The notes beneath the pieces were generated by a model. The model searched no databases. It was not told the DNA's origin and saw only the letters and a list, made by a program, of their open reading frames with translations. Below, piece by piece: positions 17,671-28,214 of a stretch of 64,000 nt of DNA (position 1 is the stretch's first letter; each line of letters begins with the position of its first letter). The stretch is from assembly GCF_000739065.1 (NCBI RefSeq), contig NZ_CP009149.1, positions 62,001-126,000 of the forward strand, given 5' to 3'. This DNA is from Methanocaldococcus bathoardescens (GTDB lineage: Archaea > AGJL01 > Methanococci > Methanococcales > Methanocaldococcaceae). The position numbers were made by a program, and so were the translations under genes.

Positions 17671-18658
17671 AATAAAACACCTCACTCCAATATCTACACA
17701 TCCTTACTATTTTAAAATTTTTTACAGTTTTTAAATTTTCTCCTGCTATCATTTTAAGAGCAAACAGAGGGGTATTCACCCCTGCAGCAATAGTTAAAGG
17801 TAAGCTTCCTGAAAATCGTGGATTTATTTCAATAAACTTTACATCATCTTCATTTTTAAAGCATTGTATATTTGCAGGACCTATTATCTTTAGTTCCTCA
17901 ACTATTTTCTTTGCATAATCGATAAGCTCAGGATCTTTAACAGTCTGACCTTTATAAGATATTCCAGATCTAACTTCAATTCTCTTTCTTGGTACAACAG
18001 AAACCACTTTTTTACCATCTGAGAAAACATCTATTGTATATTCCTGTCCCTCCACTTTTTCTTGGATTATAGGTTCATTAACTCTTCTTAAAAGGCAGAG
18101 TTCATCTTTATTATAGATTTCATACACATTTCGACTACTAACACCCTTTCGTGGTTTGACTATTATTGGAAAGTCAATACCTGCCGAATAGAGATCCTGA
18201 ATAATTTGATCAAAATCAAAATCATTAATAGTATTAAGTAATAAGGTTTTTGGAGTAGGGACTCCTATTCTACTAAAAAATTTGTAAGTTTCATATTTAT
18301 CATTACAAATAATAATTGTCTCATATGGTGATATTAACACGTTTGTATATTTGTTAAGAATATTTATATTTTGTGATATAATTTCAAGCTCGATGTCTAT
18401 TATGGGAATCAATAGATCTATTGACTCAGACGTAATAATTTCAACAAGAGTATTTATGTATTTCTTTTCTTCAATAGCTGGTGGAATTTTGAAGAATTTA
18501 TCACAGAATTTTGATCCTGCTATATTGTCTTTATCATTAATATCTACACCTACTATAAATACATCATATTCATTCTGCATTCTTAAACCTTTTATAACTG
18601 AAATGGCAGTAGTACTGCCGACACCTGTTATTAGCACTCTAAAGCTTTTTCTTTTCAT
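17660..18658 (-). CDS. ATP-grasp ligase (carbamoyl-phosphate-synthase-like)
   Basis: The protein has 332 residues from ATG 18658 with GGGGGAT in front; a longer ORF would read deep into the upstream gene. The N-terminal Rossmann-like domain begins VLITGVGSTTAISVIKGL. The ATP-grasp part holds FPIIVKPRKGVSSRNV (phosphate-binding lysine), IIQEKVEGQEYTIDV and FIEINPRFSGSLPLTIAAG (Mg-binding Glu and Asn). These place it in the CarB-like/PylC-like ATP-grasp group that joins a carboxylate to an amine. Next to a 3-amino-sugar pathway, coupling an amino acid or other carboxylate to the sugar amine is a reasonable inference; no direct substrate evidence is visible. Confidence 0.75.
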   Translation of the reverse strand: MKRKSFRVLITGVGSTTAISVIKGLRMQNEYDVFIVGVDINDKDNIAGSKFCDKFFKIPPAIEEKKYINTLVEIITSESIDLLIPIIDIELEIISQNINILNKYTNVLISPYETIIICNDKYETYKFFSRIGVPTPKTLLLNTINDFDFDQIIQDLYSAGIDFPIIVKPRKGVSSRNVYEIYNKDELCLLRRVNEPIIQEKVEGQEYTIDVFSDGKKVVSVVPRKRIEVRSGISYKGQTVKDPELIDYAKKIVEELKIIGPANIQCFKNEDDVKFIEINPRFSGSLPLTIAAGVNTPLFALKMIAGENLKTVKNFKIVRMCRYWSEVFYYEN

Positions 18659-19091
18659 CCCAAAATCCCCCACTAACCATTTTTTTGAATGTTTCATAAT
18701 CTCTAATATAATCCTTTTCATCATATAAAGTAGAAGCTAATACAAGTGCTACAGAATTCGATGAAAAGTTAATTAGTTCTCTCCAAATACCTGGTGGAAC
18801 ATACAGACCATAATGCGGTCTATTAAGAAAAAAACTTTTTCTTGTATATCCATCATCTACTACAACTTCAAAACTACCACTTAATGCTATAATTACTTGT
18901 TCGAGTTCTATATGAGCATGTCCTCCTCTAGTTTCACCACTTGGGATATCATAAATATAATAAACTCTTTTGATTTCAAAAGGTACATGTATATTTCCTT
19001 CAATAAATGTTAAATTACCTCTATAATCTGAAACTTTTGGAAAATTAATTATTTTACATAAATTTATTCTACCGGTTGTCGGCACTGTCAT
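18639..19091 (-). CDS. FdtA/QdtA-like sugar 3,4-ketoisomerase (WxcM-like cupin)
   Basis: The protein has 150 residues from ATG 19091, with AAGGTGAAT as ribosome site. The single cupin domain contains FPKVSDYRGNLTFIEG, IPSGETRGGHAHIELEQ (the catalytic histidines of the family) and HYGLYVPPGIWREL. FdtA and QdtA convert dTDP-4-keto-6-deoxyglucose to the 3-keto isomer, the substrate of the DegT aminotransferase at 15116. The precursor is made by RmlA and RmlB encoded upstream. The last 20 bases overlap the ATP-grasp gene. Galacto versus gluco product cannot be decided from the sequence. Confidence 0.8.
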   Translation of the reverse strand: MTVPTTGRINLCKIINFPKVSDYRGNLTFIEGNIHVPFEIKRVYYIYDIPSGETRGGHAHIELEQVIIALSGSFEVVVDDGYTRKSFFLNRPHYGLYVPPGIWRELINFSSNSVALVLASTLYDEKDYIRDYETFKKMVSGGFWDEKKKL

Positions 19092-19158
19092 ACTATTCAC
19101 CTTATATTATTTTTTAATTTAAACTTTTTAAGTTTATTAAATTATGCTACAAAAATTA

Positions 19159-20055
19159 TTACTTTGTTTCCACTTTTAACTTTTTTATCTCCTTCAATGC
19201 TTCTTCAACGCTCTTTAACTTAATTCCCAATAACTTTTTAACCTTCTCACTATTCAAAGAAGTATCTCTCGGCCTTTTAGCCTTCCATCCTAATTCTGAA
19301 CTCTTAACTGGTTTTATTAAACTTTCATCAAATCCAAAAATCTCAGCAACTTTTAAAGCGAACTCATATCTGCTAACCTTCTCCCCACCACCAAAGTGCA
19401 ACAATCCCCTAACATCTCTCTCATATATCTTAACAGCCCCATCAATAAACTCATTAACATAGGTTGGAGTGTTCCACTGGTCAATTACAGCATTTATAGC
19501 CTCATTATTTTTTAATCTTTCTAAAACCCACATAAAGAAATTAACTTTAACTGGACTTATGCAATAGGGAACAGATATCCTAACAATAGATATTGAATCA
19601 TAATCTAACTCATTTAAAAACCTCTCCCCCTCTGCCTTTGTATAGCCATAGTAATTGATAGGATTTATCTCATCTTCTTCAACATAATTCCCTTTTTCCC
19701 CATCAAAAACATAATCGGTTGATATATGGCATAGAGAACATCCAATCTCCTTACAAGCCTCTCCAATATATTTAGCTCCCAAGGCATTTATTTTATATGC
19801 CAAATCTCTCTCTGTCTCACACAAATCAACGTTAGTCATTGCGGCAGTGTTGATAACAAAATCTGGATTTATCTTTCTAATAGTCTCTTTAATCTTATTC
19901 TCATCAGCAATATCTATAAAATATTTTTCAACATCCTTAAAAAACCCCTTATCACTCCTTGTTATAATATAAACCTTATAATCATCCAACTCCAAAAACT
20001 TTTTAACCAATTCATATCCAATCATTCCCAAACCAATAATAGCAACTTTCTCCAT
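19159..20055 (-). CDS. rmlD: dTDP-4-dehydrorhamnose reductase
   Basis: Last step of dTDP-L-rhamnose synthesis, NAD(P)H-dependent. The 298-residue short-chain dehydrogenase has GLGMIGYELVKKF (nucleotide-binding glycines), NTAAMTNVDLCE, CHISTDYVFDG and the catalytic YYGYTKAEGE (YxxxK) followed by RISVPYC. The C-terminal RPRDTSLNSEKVKKLLG is typical of RmlD. GGTGATT precedes the ATG. In transcription order it follows rmlB and an ATPase gene. The 67-base gap after it is the only notable break in the long operon. Confidence 0.9.
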   Translation of the reverse strand: MEKVAIIGLGMIGYELVKKFLELDDYKVYIITRSDKGFFKDVEKYFIDIADENKIKETIRKINPDFVINTAAMTNVDLCETERDLAYKINALGAKYIGEACKEIGCSLCHISTDYVFDGEKGNYVEEDEINPINYYGYTKAEGERFLNELDYDSISIVRISVPYCISPVKVNFFMWVLERLKNNEAINAVIDQWNTPTYVNEFIDGAVKIYERDVRGLLHFGGGEKVSRYEFALKVAEIFGFDESLIKPVKSSELGWKAKRPRDTSLNSEKVKKLLGIKLKSVEEALKEIKKLKVETK

Positions 20056-20071
20056 AGAATCACCATTTATT

Positions 20072-21142
20072 TTATAACAACATCTTTATAGCGTTCCAGA
20101 CTAAAAAACTCTGTGGTTTTAAAATCCTTTTTTGTGAATTTAAAAATAAAATATTCTCCTTAATTAAAAATATCCTAATTTTCCTTTTTATCTTATTCTT
20201 TGGAACTTCATAGTTATCTTTAAACAATTTTAATACCTCTAAGACTTCATCATAATTCACGCTTTCATAATCCTCCTCAACCTTCTCTAATAATTCTTCT
20301 AAGTGATTTAACTCCTCCCCAAGTTTTGTTTCCAAAACCTCTTTCAAATCTTTACCAAGTTTTAACTTAACAATAACATCATAAATATCCTTTGCCTTTC
20401 CACCAACATAGTTATAAATTAGCTCTTTATCATCATTAGACAAATGTCTATTTAGTAAATCTCCTGATAGAAAATCAATAAACTTTAAAGCTGTATCTTT
20501 ATCAAAATCATCAACTAAGATATAGTCAACTCTCCCTTTTAATTCAGCTTTCCCATAGATATACTCAATAAATAAGCTATCTGAGCTTAAACAAAAAACA
20601 TGACATAAATGTTGTTCTTTAGTTAAAGAAACTAAGAATTGAAATAGTTCTTTTAATAAATACTTCTGCCCGTTAAGAACGACATCTTTAATCATTTGAA
20701 GCTCATCAAAGATTAAAATTGGTTGTTTCCCACTCTTTTTAACTTCTAATAATAAGGTGTTTAAATACTGAAAAACATCGTTTATCTTCTCTTCAAATAA
20801 CTTATCAAATTCAATCTCAGGAATTGGAATACCAGTTAGAATCTTAGCTCCTTTAGTTATTAAATTCAAAACCTCTGATTTGTCCTTAATTTTCTCAAAG
20901 AAATCATCTTTTTTAGTAGTGAAGATAGCTTCAATGAATTCTTTTTTTTCTGAGATTAAATAAGTTCTAAAATTGATATAAAAAACCTTGTAATCGTCAC
21001 TTAGCCTATTTTCTATAATGTATTTTATTAAGGTTGTTTTTCCACTGTTTAAAGGACCATAAATAAAATAAATATTATTTGGCTCCCCTTCTAAGATTGA
21101 TAGAATTTCTTTTATTTCTTTCTCCCTATTAAAAAATTTCAT
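20072..21142 (-). CDS. Archaeal STAND-like ATPase (PF01637 type)
   Basis: The protein has 356 residues from ATG 21142, with GGTGATT in front. It begins [15 protein letters not shown] and has Walker [15 protein letters not shown] near residue 30 and Walker [11 protein letters not shown] near 180. [14 protein letters not shown] follows, then a C-terminal winged-helix-like region. This is the methanogen-expanded MJ1301/MJ1076-type ATPase family, with unknown biological role. It is inserted between rmlB and rmlD in a sugar biosynthetic operon. A clear paralogue is at 30253-31266. Regulation or an entirely unrelated mobile origin are both possible. Confidence 0.78.
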   Translation of the reverse strand: MKFFNREKEIKEILSILEGEPNNIYFIYGPLNSGKTTLIKYIIENRLSDDYKVFYINFRTYLISEKKEFIEAIFTTKKDDFFEKIKDKSEVLNLITKGAKILTGIPIPEIEFDKLFEEKINDVFQYLNTLLLEVKKSGKQPILIFDELQMIKDVVLNGQKYLLKELFQFLVSLTKEQHLCHVFCLSSDSLFIEYIYGKAELKGRVDYILVDDFDKDTALKFIDFLSGDLLNRHLSNDDKELIYNYVGGKAKDIYDVIVKLKLGKDLKEVLETKLGEELNHLEELLEKVEEDYESVNYDEVLEVLKLFKDNYEVPKNKIKRKIRIFLIKENILFLNSQKRILKPQSFLVWNAIKMLL

Positions 21143-21147
21143 TAGAA

Positions 21148-22143
21148 TCACCATTTCAACTTCCAAGGCGTTGGATGTAAAACCTTCTCATTAATCAAAG
21201 GCTTCCACCACCATTCATTATTAAGATACCATTCAACAGTCTCTTTCAACCCATCTTCAAACTTAAACTTTGGTTTCCAGCCAAGTTCTCTTATCTTTGA
21301 AGCATCCAAGCTGTATCTAATATCATGCCCCGGTCTATCCTCAACAAACTCAATTAAATCTTCTGATTTACCCATAATCTTTAAAATCATCTTAACAACT
21401 TCTATATTCTTCTTCTCCTGATTTGATGCTATGTTATAGACTTCTCTCTTTTCTCCTTTTTCTAAAACTAACTCTATCCCACTACAATGATCTAACACAT
21501 AAAGCCAATCTCTAACATTCTCTCCTTTACCATATATTGGGACTTTTAAATCCATACTCGCTCTAATTATCGTCTTTGGAATCAACTTTTCAGGAAATTG
21601 ATACGGCCCATAATTGTTTGTACATCTTGTTATCTTTGCGTTTAAGTTGTAAGTTCTCGCCCATCCTAAGACAAGCATATCTCCTCCAGCCTTACTTGCA
21701 GAGTATGGAGAAGAGGGCATCAACCTATCATTCTCTGTAAATGAACCTTTCTCAATATCTCCATAAACCTCATCAGTGCTCACATGAACAAAATTAACTT
21801 CTGGATTGTATTTCCTAATAGCCTCTAATATAGTATAAACACCAATTATGTTGCTCTCTATGAATGAATATGGGTTAGATATGCTCCTATCCACATGTGT
21901 CTCTGCAGCCATATTTATAACAGCATCAACTTCTTTAACTAACTTAGAAATAAGCTCAAAATCAGTTATATCTCCCTTCACAAACGAATATCTATCCTCG
22001 TCTATACCTTTTAAGTTATCTAAATTAGACCCATATCCAAGCTTATCTAAATTTATAACTTCCCAATCTTTATGTTTATCTAAAATATATCTTATAAAAT
22101 TACTTCCAATAAATCCAGCCCCTCCAGTAACTAAAATTTTCAT
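21148..22143 (-). CDS. rmlB: dTDP-glucose 4,6-dehydratase
   Basis: Converts dTDP-glucose to dTDP-4-keto-6-deoxyglucose with bound NAD. The 331-residue extended SDR has [14 protein letters not shown] at the N-terminus, [29 protein letters not shown] (the Thr-Asp-Glu of the dehydratase) and [13 protein letters not shown] (YxxxK). [17 protein letters not shown] is also characteristic of RmlB. The product feeds both the rhamnose branch (RmlC, RmlD) and the FdtA/aminotransferase branch. Only two bases separate it from rmlA. Confidence 0.93.
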   Translation of the reverse strand: MKILVTGGAGFIGSNFIRYILDKHKDWEVINLDKLGYGSNLDNLKGIDEDRYSFVKGDITDFELISKLVKEVDAVINMAAETHVDRSISNPYSFIESNIIGVYTILEAIRKYNPEVNFVHVSTDEVYGDIEKGSFTENDRLMPSSPYSASKAGGDMLVLGWARTYNLNAKITRCTNNYGPYQFPEKLIPKTIIRASMDLKVPIYGKGENVRDWLYVLDHCSGIELVLEKGEKREVYNIASNQEKKNIEVVKMILKIMGKSEDLIEFVEDRPGHDIRYSLDASKIRELGWKPKFKFEDGLKETVEWYLNNEWWWKPLINEKVLHPTPWKLKW

Positions 22144-22145
22144 TT

Positions 22146-23024
22146 TTATCCCTCATTAGCTAATCTCTCTAAATATTTTCCATAATCTGTCTTTAACAAT
22201 GGCTTAGCAAGTTCTAACAGTTGCTCTTTTGTTATCCATCCGTTTCTATAAGCTATTTCTTCCAAACAGCCGATCATCAATCCCTGCCTTCTCTCAATTG
22301 CGGCAACAAAGTTTGTTGCCTCTAAGAAACTCTCATGAGTTCCAGCATCAAACCATGCAACTCCTCTTGGCAAAAGCTTAACCTTCAACTTCCCTCTTCT
22401 TAAATACTCATTGTTTATATCAGTTATCTCCAACTCCCCTCTCCAAGATGGCTTTACCTGTTTAGCTATCTCAATAACATCATTATCATAAAAATAAAGC
22501 CCTATAACAGCATAGTTTGATGGAGGATTTTTTGGTTTTTCTATGATTGATTTAACATTACCATTTTCATCAAACTCAATAACTCCATACCTCTCTGGGT
22601 CTTTAACATACTGCCCAAATACAACCCCTCCACCTTCTTTCTCTAACACTTCTTTTGCTTCAAGTAAAAGCCCAGTTAATCCACTTCCATATAAAATATT
22701 ATCTCCCAAAATTAAGCAAACGTTATCATCGCCAATAAATTCTTCTCCAATAATAAACGCCTCTGCCAAACCTCTCGGCTCTTTCTGCTCCTTATAATAC
22801 AGCTTTATTCCAAACTGCTCTCCAGTTCCTAAAAGTTTTTTAAATCTTGGTAAATCTTCAGGAGTTGAGATAATCAATATCTCTCTGATTTGAGCAAGCA
22901 TTAAAATAGACAGCGGATAATAAATCATCGGTTTGTTGTATATTGGCATTAAATGTTTATTTCCAGCATAAGTTATTGGATACAACCTTGTTCCTGAGCC
23001 GCCTGCTAAGATTATTCCCTTCAT
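22146..23024 (-). CDS. rmlA: Glucose-1-phosphate thymidylyltransferase
   Basis: Forms dTDP-glucose from dTTP and glucose 1-phosphate. The 292-residue length matches the short RmlA class. Motifs are [14 protein letters not shown] (nucleotide loop), [22 protein letters not shown] (metal-binding Asp), [21 protein letters not shown] and [14 protein letters not shown]. The start is ATG 23024, preceded by GAGGTGAG; the longer ORF lacks a ribosome site. Confidence 0.93.
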   Translation of the reverse strand: MKGIILAGGSGTRLYPITYAGNKHLMPIYNKPMIYYPLSILMLAQIREILIISTPEDLPRFKKLLGTGEQFGIKLYYKEQKEPRGLAEAFIIGEEFIGDDNVCLILGDNILYGSGLTGLLLEAKEVLEKEGGGVVFGQYVKDPERYGVIEFDENGNVKSIIEKPKNPPSNYAVIGLYFYDNDVIEIAKQVKPSWRGELEITDINNEYLRRGKLKVKLLPRGVAWFDAGTHESFLEATNFVAAIERRQGLMIGCLEEIAYRNGWITKEQLLELAKPLLKTDYGKYLERLANEG

Positions 23025-23034
23025 ATTCTCACCT

Positions 23035-23604
23035 CTATTCATTATTTGGTTCATAAACAAAGTTATTATCTGCCTCTCTTAATGGAGGATGTCTTTTATC
23101 TTTTTCAGATAAAATAGGATTTTTTATTGGCCAGTCTATTCCAATATCTTTATCGTTCCAAATTATTCCTCTGTCATCCTCAGGGGAGTACTCTGCTGTG
23201 CATTTATAAACAACCTCTGCCTCATCACTTAAAACACAAAACCCATGGGCAAACCCTTTTGGAATATAAAGCATTCTTCTATTTTCTTCTGATAAAATAA
23301 CCCCTACCCACTTCCCATACGTCGGAGAACCTTTCCTTATATCTACAGCAACATCAAATATCTCCCCCCTTATGCACCTAACCAATTTACCTTGTGCATT
23401 TGGATTTTTTTGATAATGCAGTCCCCTTAAAACCCCTTTCTTAGATTTTGAGTGGTTGTCTTGAACAAATATCTCCTTAATCCCAAATTTTGAAAACTCA
23501 CTATACTTATAAGTCTCCATAAAAAAGCCCCTTTCATCTTCAAAAACTACTGGCTCTATTAATATAACTTCTGGAATCTCCAATCTTTTGAATTTGAATG
23601 GCAT
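23035..23604 (-). CDS. rmlC: dTDP-4-dehydrorhamnose 3,5-epimerase
   Basis: The protein has 189 residues from ATG 23604 with GGGTGGG upstream. The cupin protein shows [36 protein letters not shown] with the catalytic His of Rml[33 protein letters not shown], and [10 protein letters not shown] near the C-terminus. It epimerises C3 and C5 of the 4-keto-6-deoxy sugar before reduction by RmlD. It stands directly after an MNT nucleotidyltransferase gene and before rmlA in transcription order. Confidence 0.92.
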   Translation of the reverse strand: MPFKFKRLEIPEVILIEPVVFEDERGFFMETYKYSEFSKFGIKEIFVQDNHSKSKKGVLRGLHYQKNPNAQGKLVRCIRGEIFDVAVDIRKGSPTYGKWVGVILSEENRRMLYIPKGFAHGFCVLSDEAEVVYKCTAEYSPEDDRGIIWNDKDIGIDWPIKNPILSEKDKRHPPLREADNNFVYEPNNE

Positions 23605-23633
23605 TTTCCCACCCTTATAAAATCTCAACACCT

Positions 23634-24453
<820 letters not shown>

Positions 24454-24471
24454 TTCCACCACCAAAAAATC

Positions 24472-25386
24472 TTAATCCTTACCAAACAACTCTTTCAAAC
24501 TAACTGTTGCAGTTCCAACCTTTCCTACAACAATTGAACTTGCCTTATTTGCTAATTTAACTGCATCAATTAAATTATAGCCCTTATCTAATGCATAGGC
24601 TAAAGTAGCAATAAACGTATCTCCAGCTCCAGAAACGTCATGGACTTCTTTAACTTTTGTCGGAATATGAAAAATTTCTCCATCCAAAGTTATTAAAGTA
24701 GCTCCTTTTTCACTCCTTGTTATAACAAAATTTGAATTATATTTATCAACTAACTCTAAACCTGCCTTTTCTAACTCATCATCTTTATTCTCAATCTCTC
24801 TTCCTAAAATTTGAGAAGCTTCTTTTAGATTTGGTTTTATTAAATAAACATCATTATAAAATTCTATGTTTTTTGGTTTTGGGTCAACTAAGATTTTTCC
24901 TTTAAATTCTTTTTTTATGCCTTCCATAAGTTCCTTTGTAATTAATCCCTTTGCATAATCGGAGATTATTAATATCTTTGATTTTCCATTGAGATTTTTA
25001 ATAACTTCTAAGATTTTATTGCTTAGCTCATCATTTATTGGATAAATTTTTTCATAATCAACCCTAAGCAACTGTTGATTATAACCCATAGCAACAAATC
25101 TATGCTTCACTATCGTTGGCCTCCCATCAGAAACAAAGCAATATTTAATATTATTCTCGTTGCATAACTTTTCAATACATTTTCCAAATTCATCGTTATT
25201 AGAAATACTTATTAAAAATACATCATGGTTTAAAGAAGCTATATTGTTTGCGACATTTCCCGCTCCTCCTAAGGTGTATTTCTCTTCAACCACATTTAAT
25301 ATTGGAACAGGAGCTTCTGGATTTATCCTCTCAACCTTTCCATAAGTATATTTGTCAAGCATAACTTCTCCTAAAACAATTATCAT
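24472..25386 (-). CDS. rfaE1: Heptose 7-phosphate kinase (RfaE1/HldE N-domain, PfkB family)
   Basis: A 304-residue ribokinase-family enzyme. VLGEVMLDKYTYGKVERINPEAPVP carries the heptose-kinase signature (D-x-Y...R-I-x-P-E-A-P-V-P), followed by TLGGAGNVANNIASL. The C-terminal anion hole is VSGAGDTFIATLAYAL with the catalytic Asp. It phosphorylates D-glycero-D-manno-heptose 7-phosphate at C1. Unlike the bacterial bifunctional HldE, kinase and nucleotidyltransferase are separate adjacent genes here. Confidence 0.87.
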   Translation of the reverse strand: MIIVLGEVMLDKYTYGKVERINPEAPVPILNVVEEKYTLGGAGNVANNIASLNHDVFLISISNNDEFGKCIEKLCNENNIKYCFVSDGRPTIVKHRFVAMGYNQQLLRVDYEKIYPINDELSNKILEVIKNLNGKSKILIISDYAKGLITKELMEGIKKEFKGKILVDPKPKNIEFYNDVYLIKPNLKEASQILGREIENKDDELEKAGLELVDKYNSNFVITRSEKGATLITLDGEIFHIPTKVKEVHDVSGAGDTFIATLAYALDKGYNLIDAVKLANKASSIVVGKVGTATVSLKELFGKD

Positions 25387-25395
25387 CTTCTCCCT

Positions 25396-25869
25396 CTATT
25401 TATATTTCTCTAAAACCCATTCTATTATCTTTGTTGTTGAAAATCCTTCAATTAAAGGAATTATTTTTATTTCCCCGCCATAACTTTTAACAATCTCTGC
25501 CTCTGGTAAGTCTTCCTCTCTATAATCCCCACCTTTTACATGAACATCTGGCTTTATTATTTTTATCAATTCTATAGGTGTTTCTTCATCAAATGGCACA
25601 ACAAAATCCACGGCCTTTAAGTTATCTAAAACATAAGCTCTCGAGTATAGAGGAATTATCGGTCTTTTATCTCCTTTTATCTTTTTTATGGATTTATCTG
25701 AATTTATTCCGACTATTAAGATATCTCCCAACTTTTTTGCCTTGTTTAAATACTCTACATGTCCCCTATGGATTATATCAAAACATCCGTTAGTAAAAAC
25801 AATTTTTAGATTTTGGCTTTTTAACTCTCTTACAATGTCTTCTAATAATCCTCTATCCTCAATTATCAT
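25396..25869 (-). CDS. rfaE2: Heptose 1-phosphate nucleotidyltransferase (RfaE2/HldE C-domain)
   Basis: A 157-residue cytidylyltransferase-fold protein: FTNGCFDIIHRGHVEYL (the HxGH nucleotide motif), VGINSDKSIKKIKGDKRP, YSRAYVLDNLKAVDFVV, KGGDYREEDLPEAEIV and EGFSTTKIIE (ISTT-like motif). This is the RfaE domain II arrangement and would transfer a nucleotide to heptose 1-phosphate, usually ADP. No ADP-heptose 6-epimerase (HldD) was seen in the window, so the product may keep the D,D configuration. The base used is not determined by sequence. Confidence 0.87.
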   Translation of the reverse strand: MIIEDRGLLEDIVRELKSQNLKIVFTNGCFDIIHRGHVEYLNKAKKLGDILIVGINSDKSIKKIKGDKRPIIPLYSRAYVLDNLKAVDFVVPFDEETPIELIKIIKPDVHVKGGDYREEDLPEAEIVKSYGGEIKIIPLIEGFSTTKIIEWVLEKYK

Positions 25870-25900
25870 GTTCTCACTTATTTATAGAAATATTTTGTTT

Positions 25901-26203
25901 TTATTTAAATAACAATAATTTTCCAATGATTTCGGGAGCATAGATAGATAAAATTATAATTAACGCAATTATTATCATATCTCGTCTAAGCAGTTTAATT
26001 TCCTTTTCAATCTTTTCATCTAAATATTTAATATCTTCTTTTGTAGCTAATTCACTTCTTAATTCATCTTTCAACTCATTTTTGATAATAATTTTATTTT
26101 CTTTATTAAGTTCAATAATAATATCGTAAATCTCTCTTGCTTCCTTCTCATCTTTAACTTTTTTAAGTATCAACTCATACAACTTAGCGTAGGCAATAGC
26201 CAT
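25901..26203 (-). CDS. Coiled-coil protein with C-terminal membrane helix
   Basis: The protein has 100 residues from ATG 26203, preceded by GGTGGAGAT. The first ~75 residues are helical and highly charged (EIYDIIIELNKENKIIIKNEL, ATKEDIKYLDEKIEKEIKLLRRD), predicted to form a coiled coil. The last ~22 are a membrane helix (IIIALIIILSIYAPEIIGKLLLF). Proteins of this build (coiled coil plus tail anchor) are frequent in methanogens with no known function. It lies between gmhA and rfaE2, so it may scaffold the glycan enzymes at the membrane, but that is speculation. Confidence 0.6.
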   Translation of the reverse strand: MAIAYAKLYELILKKVKDEKEAREIYDIIIELNKENKIIIKNELKDELRSELATKEDIKYLDEKIEKEIKLLRRDMIIIALIIILSIYAPEIIGKLLLFK

Positions 26204-26217
26204 AATCTCCACCATAA

Positions 26218-26775
26218 CTAACTAAATAATCTTTTCTCAACCTCTTCGCATATTACATGGTAAATTGTTAGATGGCATTCTTGGATTCTTGCTGTGTCAT
26301 TAGAAGGAACTATCAATGCCAAATCAACAATATCCTTTAACTTCCCCCCATCTTTTCCTAACAATCCAATTGTATAAATACCCATTTCTTTTGCTTTATT
26401 AACCGCCTTTATAACATTCTCTGAGTTTCCACTTGTAGATATGCCAACTAAAACATCCCCCTCTTTGCCCAATGCTTCAACTTGCCTTTCAAAAATCTTA
26501 TCAAAACCATAATCATTCCCTATAGCTGTTAAAATTGATGTATCTGTTGTTAATGCAATTGCAGGAAATCCTTTCCTTTCTAACTTAAATCTCCCTACAA
26601 TTTCAGCAGCAAAATGTTGAGAGTCAGCAGCTGAACCACCATTTCCACAAATTAAAATTTTATTTCCATTCTTTAATGCATTATATATTATTTCAATTGC
26701 TTTTTTTAACTTTTCTTCATTTTCTTCAATAAATTTTAACTTTACATTTGCACTTTCCTCAAAATACTTTCTCAT
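26218..26775 (-). CDS. gmhA: Sedoheptulose 7-phosphate isomerase
   Basis: First step of heptose synthesis: sedoheptulose 7-phosphate to D-glycero-D-manno-heptose 7-phosphate. The 185-residue SIS-domain protein has [40 protein letters not shown] and [15 protein letters not shown], the three GmhA hallmarks. Near the C-terminus, [18 protein letters not shown] provides the zinc or catalytic His/Glu of the family. It is the first gene of the minus-strand operon and is divergent from galU with 86 bases between them. Confidence 0.92.
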   Translation of the reverse strand: MRKYFEESANVKLKFIEENEEKLKKAIEIIYNALKNGNKILICGNGGSAADSQHFAAEIVGRFKLERKGFPAIALTTDTSILTAIGNDYGFDKIFERQVEALGKEGDVLVGISTSGNSENVIKAVNKAKEMGIYTIGLLGKDGGKLKDIVDLALIVPSNDTARIQECHLTIYHVICEEVEKRLFS

Positions 26776-26861
26776 AATACCACCAAATTTATTTATACCT
26801 ACTTAATAAATATAGATTATTAATGATTTAAATTTAACTAAAATTTACTTAAAGGGGGAAA
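26776..26861. promoter_or_regulatory. Divergent promoter region between gmhA and galU
   Basis: This AT-rich 86-base gap must carry the promoters of the minus-strand glycan operon and of galU. TATA-like stretches are present in both directions (ATTTATTTATA near 26787 and AATAAATATA near 26804), but I cannot say which is used. No clear palindrome stands out. Confidence 0.4.
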
Positions 26862-27713
26862 ATGATAAAGAAAGCTGTGATTCCAGTAGCAGGTTTTGGA
26901 ACTCGATTGTTGCCAATAACGAAAGCTCAGCCAAAAGAGATGCTTCCAGTCGTGAATAAGCCAATAGTTCAGTATGTTGTTGAGGATTTGGTGGAAGCGG
27001 GAGTAAAAAATATTTTATTTGTAACTGGAAAAGGAAAACAGGCAATAGAGAATCATTTTGATATGAATTACGAATTAGAATGCAAATTAGAAAAATCTGG
27101 AAAATATGAACTTTTAAAAATCATTAAAGAAATTAATAATTTAGGAAATATATTTTACGTAAGGCAGAAAGAGCAAAAAGGTTTAGGAGATGCTATTTTA
27201 TACGGAGAGGAGTTTGTTGGAGATGAATACTTTATAGCAATGGTTGGAGATACAATTTACTCTAAAAATATTGTAAAAGATTTAATAAAAGCTCATGAGA
27301 AATATGGTTGCTCAGTTATTGCTTTAGAGAGAGTTCCAAAAGAAGATGTCTATAAATATGGAGTAATTGATGGGGAAGAGATAGAGGAGGGGGTTTATAA
27401 GATAAAAAATATGGTAGAGAAGCCAAAAGTTGAAGAAGCTCCCTCAAATTTAATTATAACAGGAGCTTATTTACTATCACCAAAGATATTTGAAAAAATT
27501 AAACAAACGCCTCCTGGAAGAGGAGGGGAAATTCAAATTACAGATGCTATGAATCTACTTTTAAAAGAGGAAGATATTATAGGAATTGAGATTAACTGTA
27601 AAAGATACGATATTGGAGATGTTCTTGGATGGTTAAAGGCAAATGTAGAGATTGGAGCTGAAAAATTCCCTGAATTTAGAGAATTTTTAAAGGAATTTGT
27701 TAAAAGCTTATAA
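26862..27713 (+). CDS. galU: UTP-glucose-1-phosphate uridylyltransferase
   Basis: A 283-residue enzyme forming UDP-glucose. Motifs are VIPVAGFGTRLLPITKAQPKEM at the N-terminus (GalU signature; the first 20 residues carry the nucleotide loop), KPIVQYVVEDLVEAG, RQKEQKGLGDAI, AMVGDTIYS, KNMVEKPKVEEAPSNL and GRGGEIQITDAMNLL. AAGGGGG precedes the ATG. It is transcribed away from the heptose/rhamnose operon and supplies an additional activated sugar to the glycan locus. Confidence 0.92.
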   Translation: MIKKAVIPVAGFGTRLLPITKAQPKEMLPVVNKPIVQYVVEDLVEAGVKNILFVTGKGKQAIENHFDMNYELECKLEKSGKYELLKIIKEINNLGNIFYVRQKEQKGLGDAILYGEEFVGDEYFIAMVGDTIYSKNIVKDLIKAHEKYGCSVIALERVPKEDVYKYGVIDGEEIEEGVYKIKNMVEKPKVEEAPSNLIITGAYLLSPKIFEKIKQTPPGRGGEIQITDAMNLLLKEEDIIGIEINCKRYDIGDVLGWLKANVEIGAEKFPEFREFLKEFVKSL

Positions 27714-27772
27714 ATAATGGATTAATTCAACCTTTGAAAAATTTATAACTCATTTTTAATTTGTGGGATATT

Positions 27773-28186
27773 ATGGATGTTGCAATAATCTTAGGACTTT
27801 TAGTGGCTGTGTTTTATGGTATTGGGACATTTTTTGCAAAAATTGTTTGCGAAAAAAACCCATTATTTCAATGGATAGTGGTAAATATAGTTGGGATTAT
27901 ATTATGTATATTTATATTAATCAAATATAAAAATATAATTATAACCGAGCAGAAAATTCTTACCTATGCTATAATATCGGCAATATTAGTGGTTGTTGGC
28001 TCTCTACTGTTATATTATGCATTATATAAAGGAAAAGCGAGTATAGTTGTGCCTTTATCATCAATAGGGCCAGCAATAACAGTAGCTTTATCAATACTAT
28101 TTTTAAAAGAGTCATTAACAATGCCACAAATGATAGGTGTGATTCTTATAATCATTGGAGTTATATTGCTCTCAATCACAAATTAA
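27773..28186 (+). CDS. EamA/DMT-type small membrane transporter
   Basis: A 137-residue protein from ATG 27773, behind TGTGGGAT. It has about five hydrophobic helices, one EamA repeat, half the usual ten-helix size. The end SIGPAITVALSILFLKESLTMPQMIGVILIIIGVILL is the typical EamA terminus (read in two overlapping pieces). Such half-size proteins work as dimers and are related to sugar-lipid or undecaprenyl-aminoarabinose flippases as well as drug transporters. Proximity to galU suggests, but does not show, a glycan role. Confidence 0.7.
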   Translation: MDVAIILGLLVAVFYGIGTFFAKIVCEKNPLFQWIVVNIVGIILCIFILIKYKNIIITEQKILTYAIISAILVVVGSLLLYYALYKGKASIVVPLSSIGPAITVALSILFLKESLTMPQMIGVILIIIGVILLSITN

Positions 28187-28214
28187 GTTTAAAAAAGTAA
28201 AAAATAATATAAGT

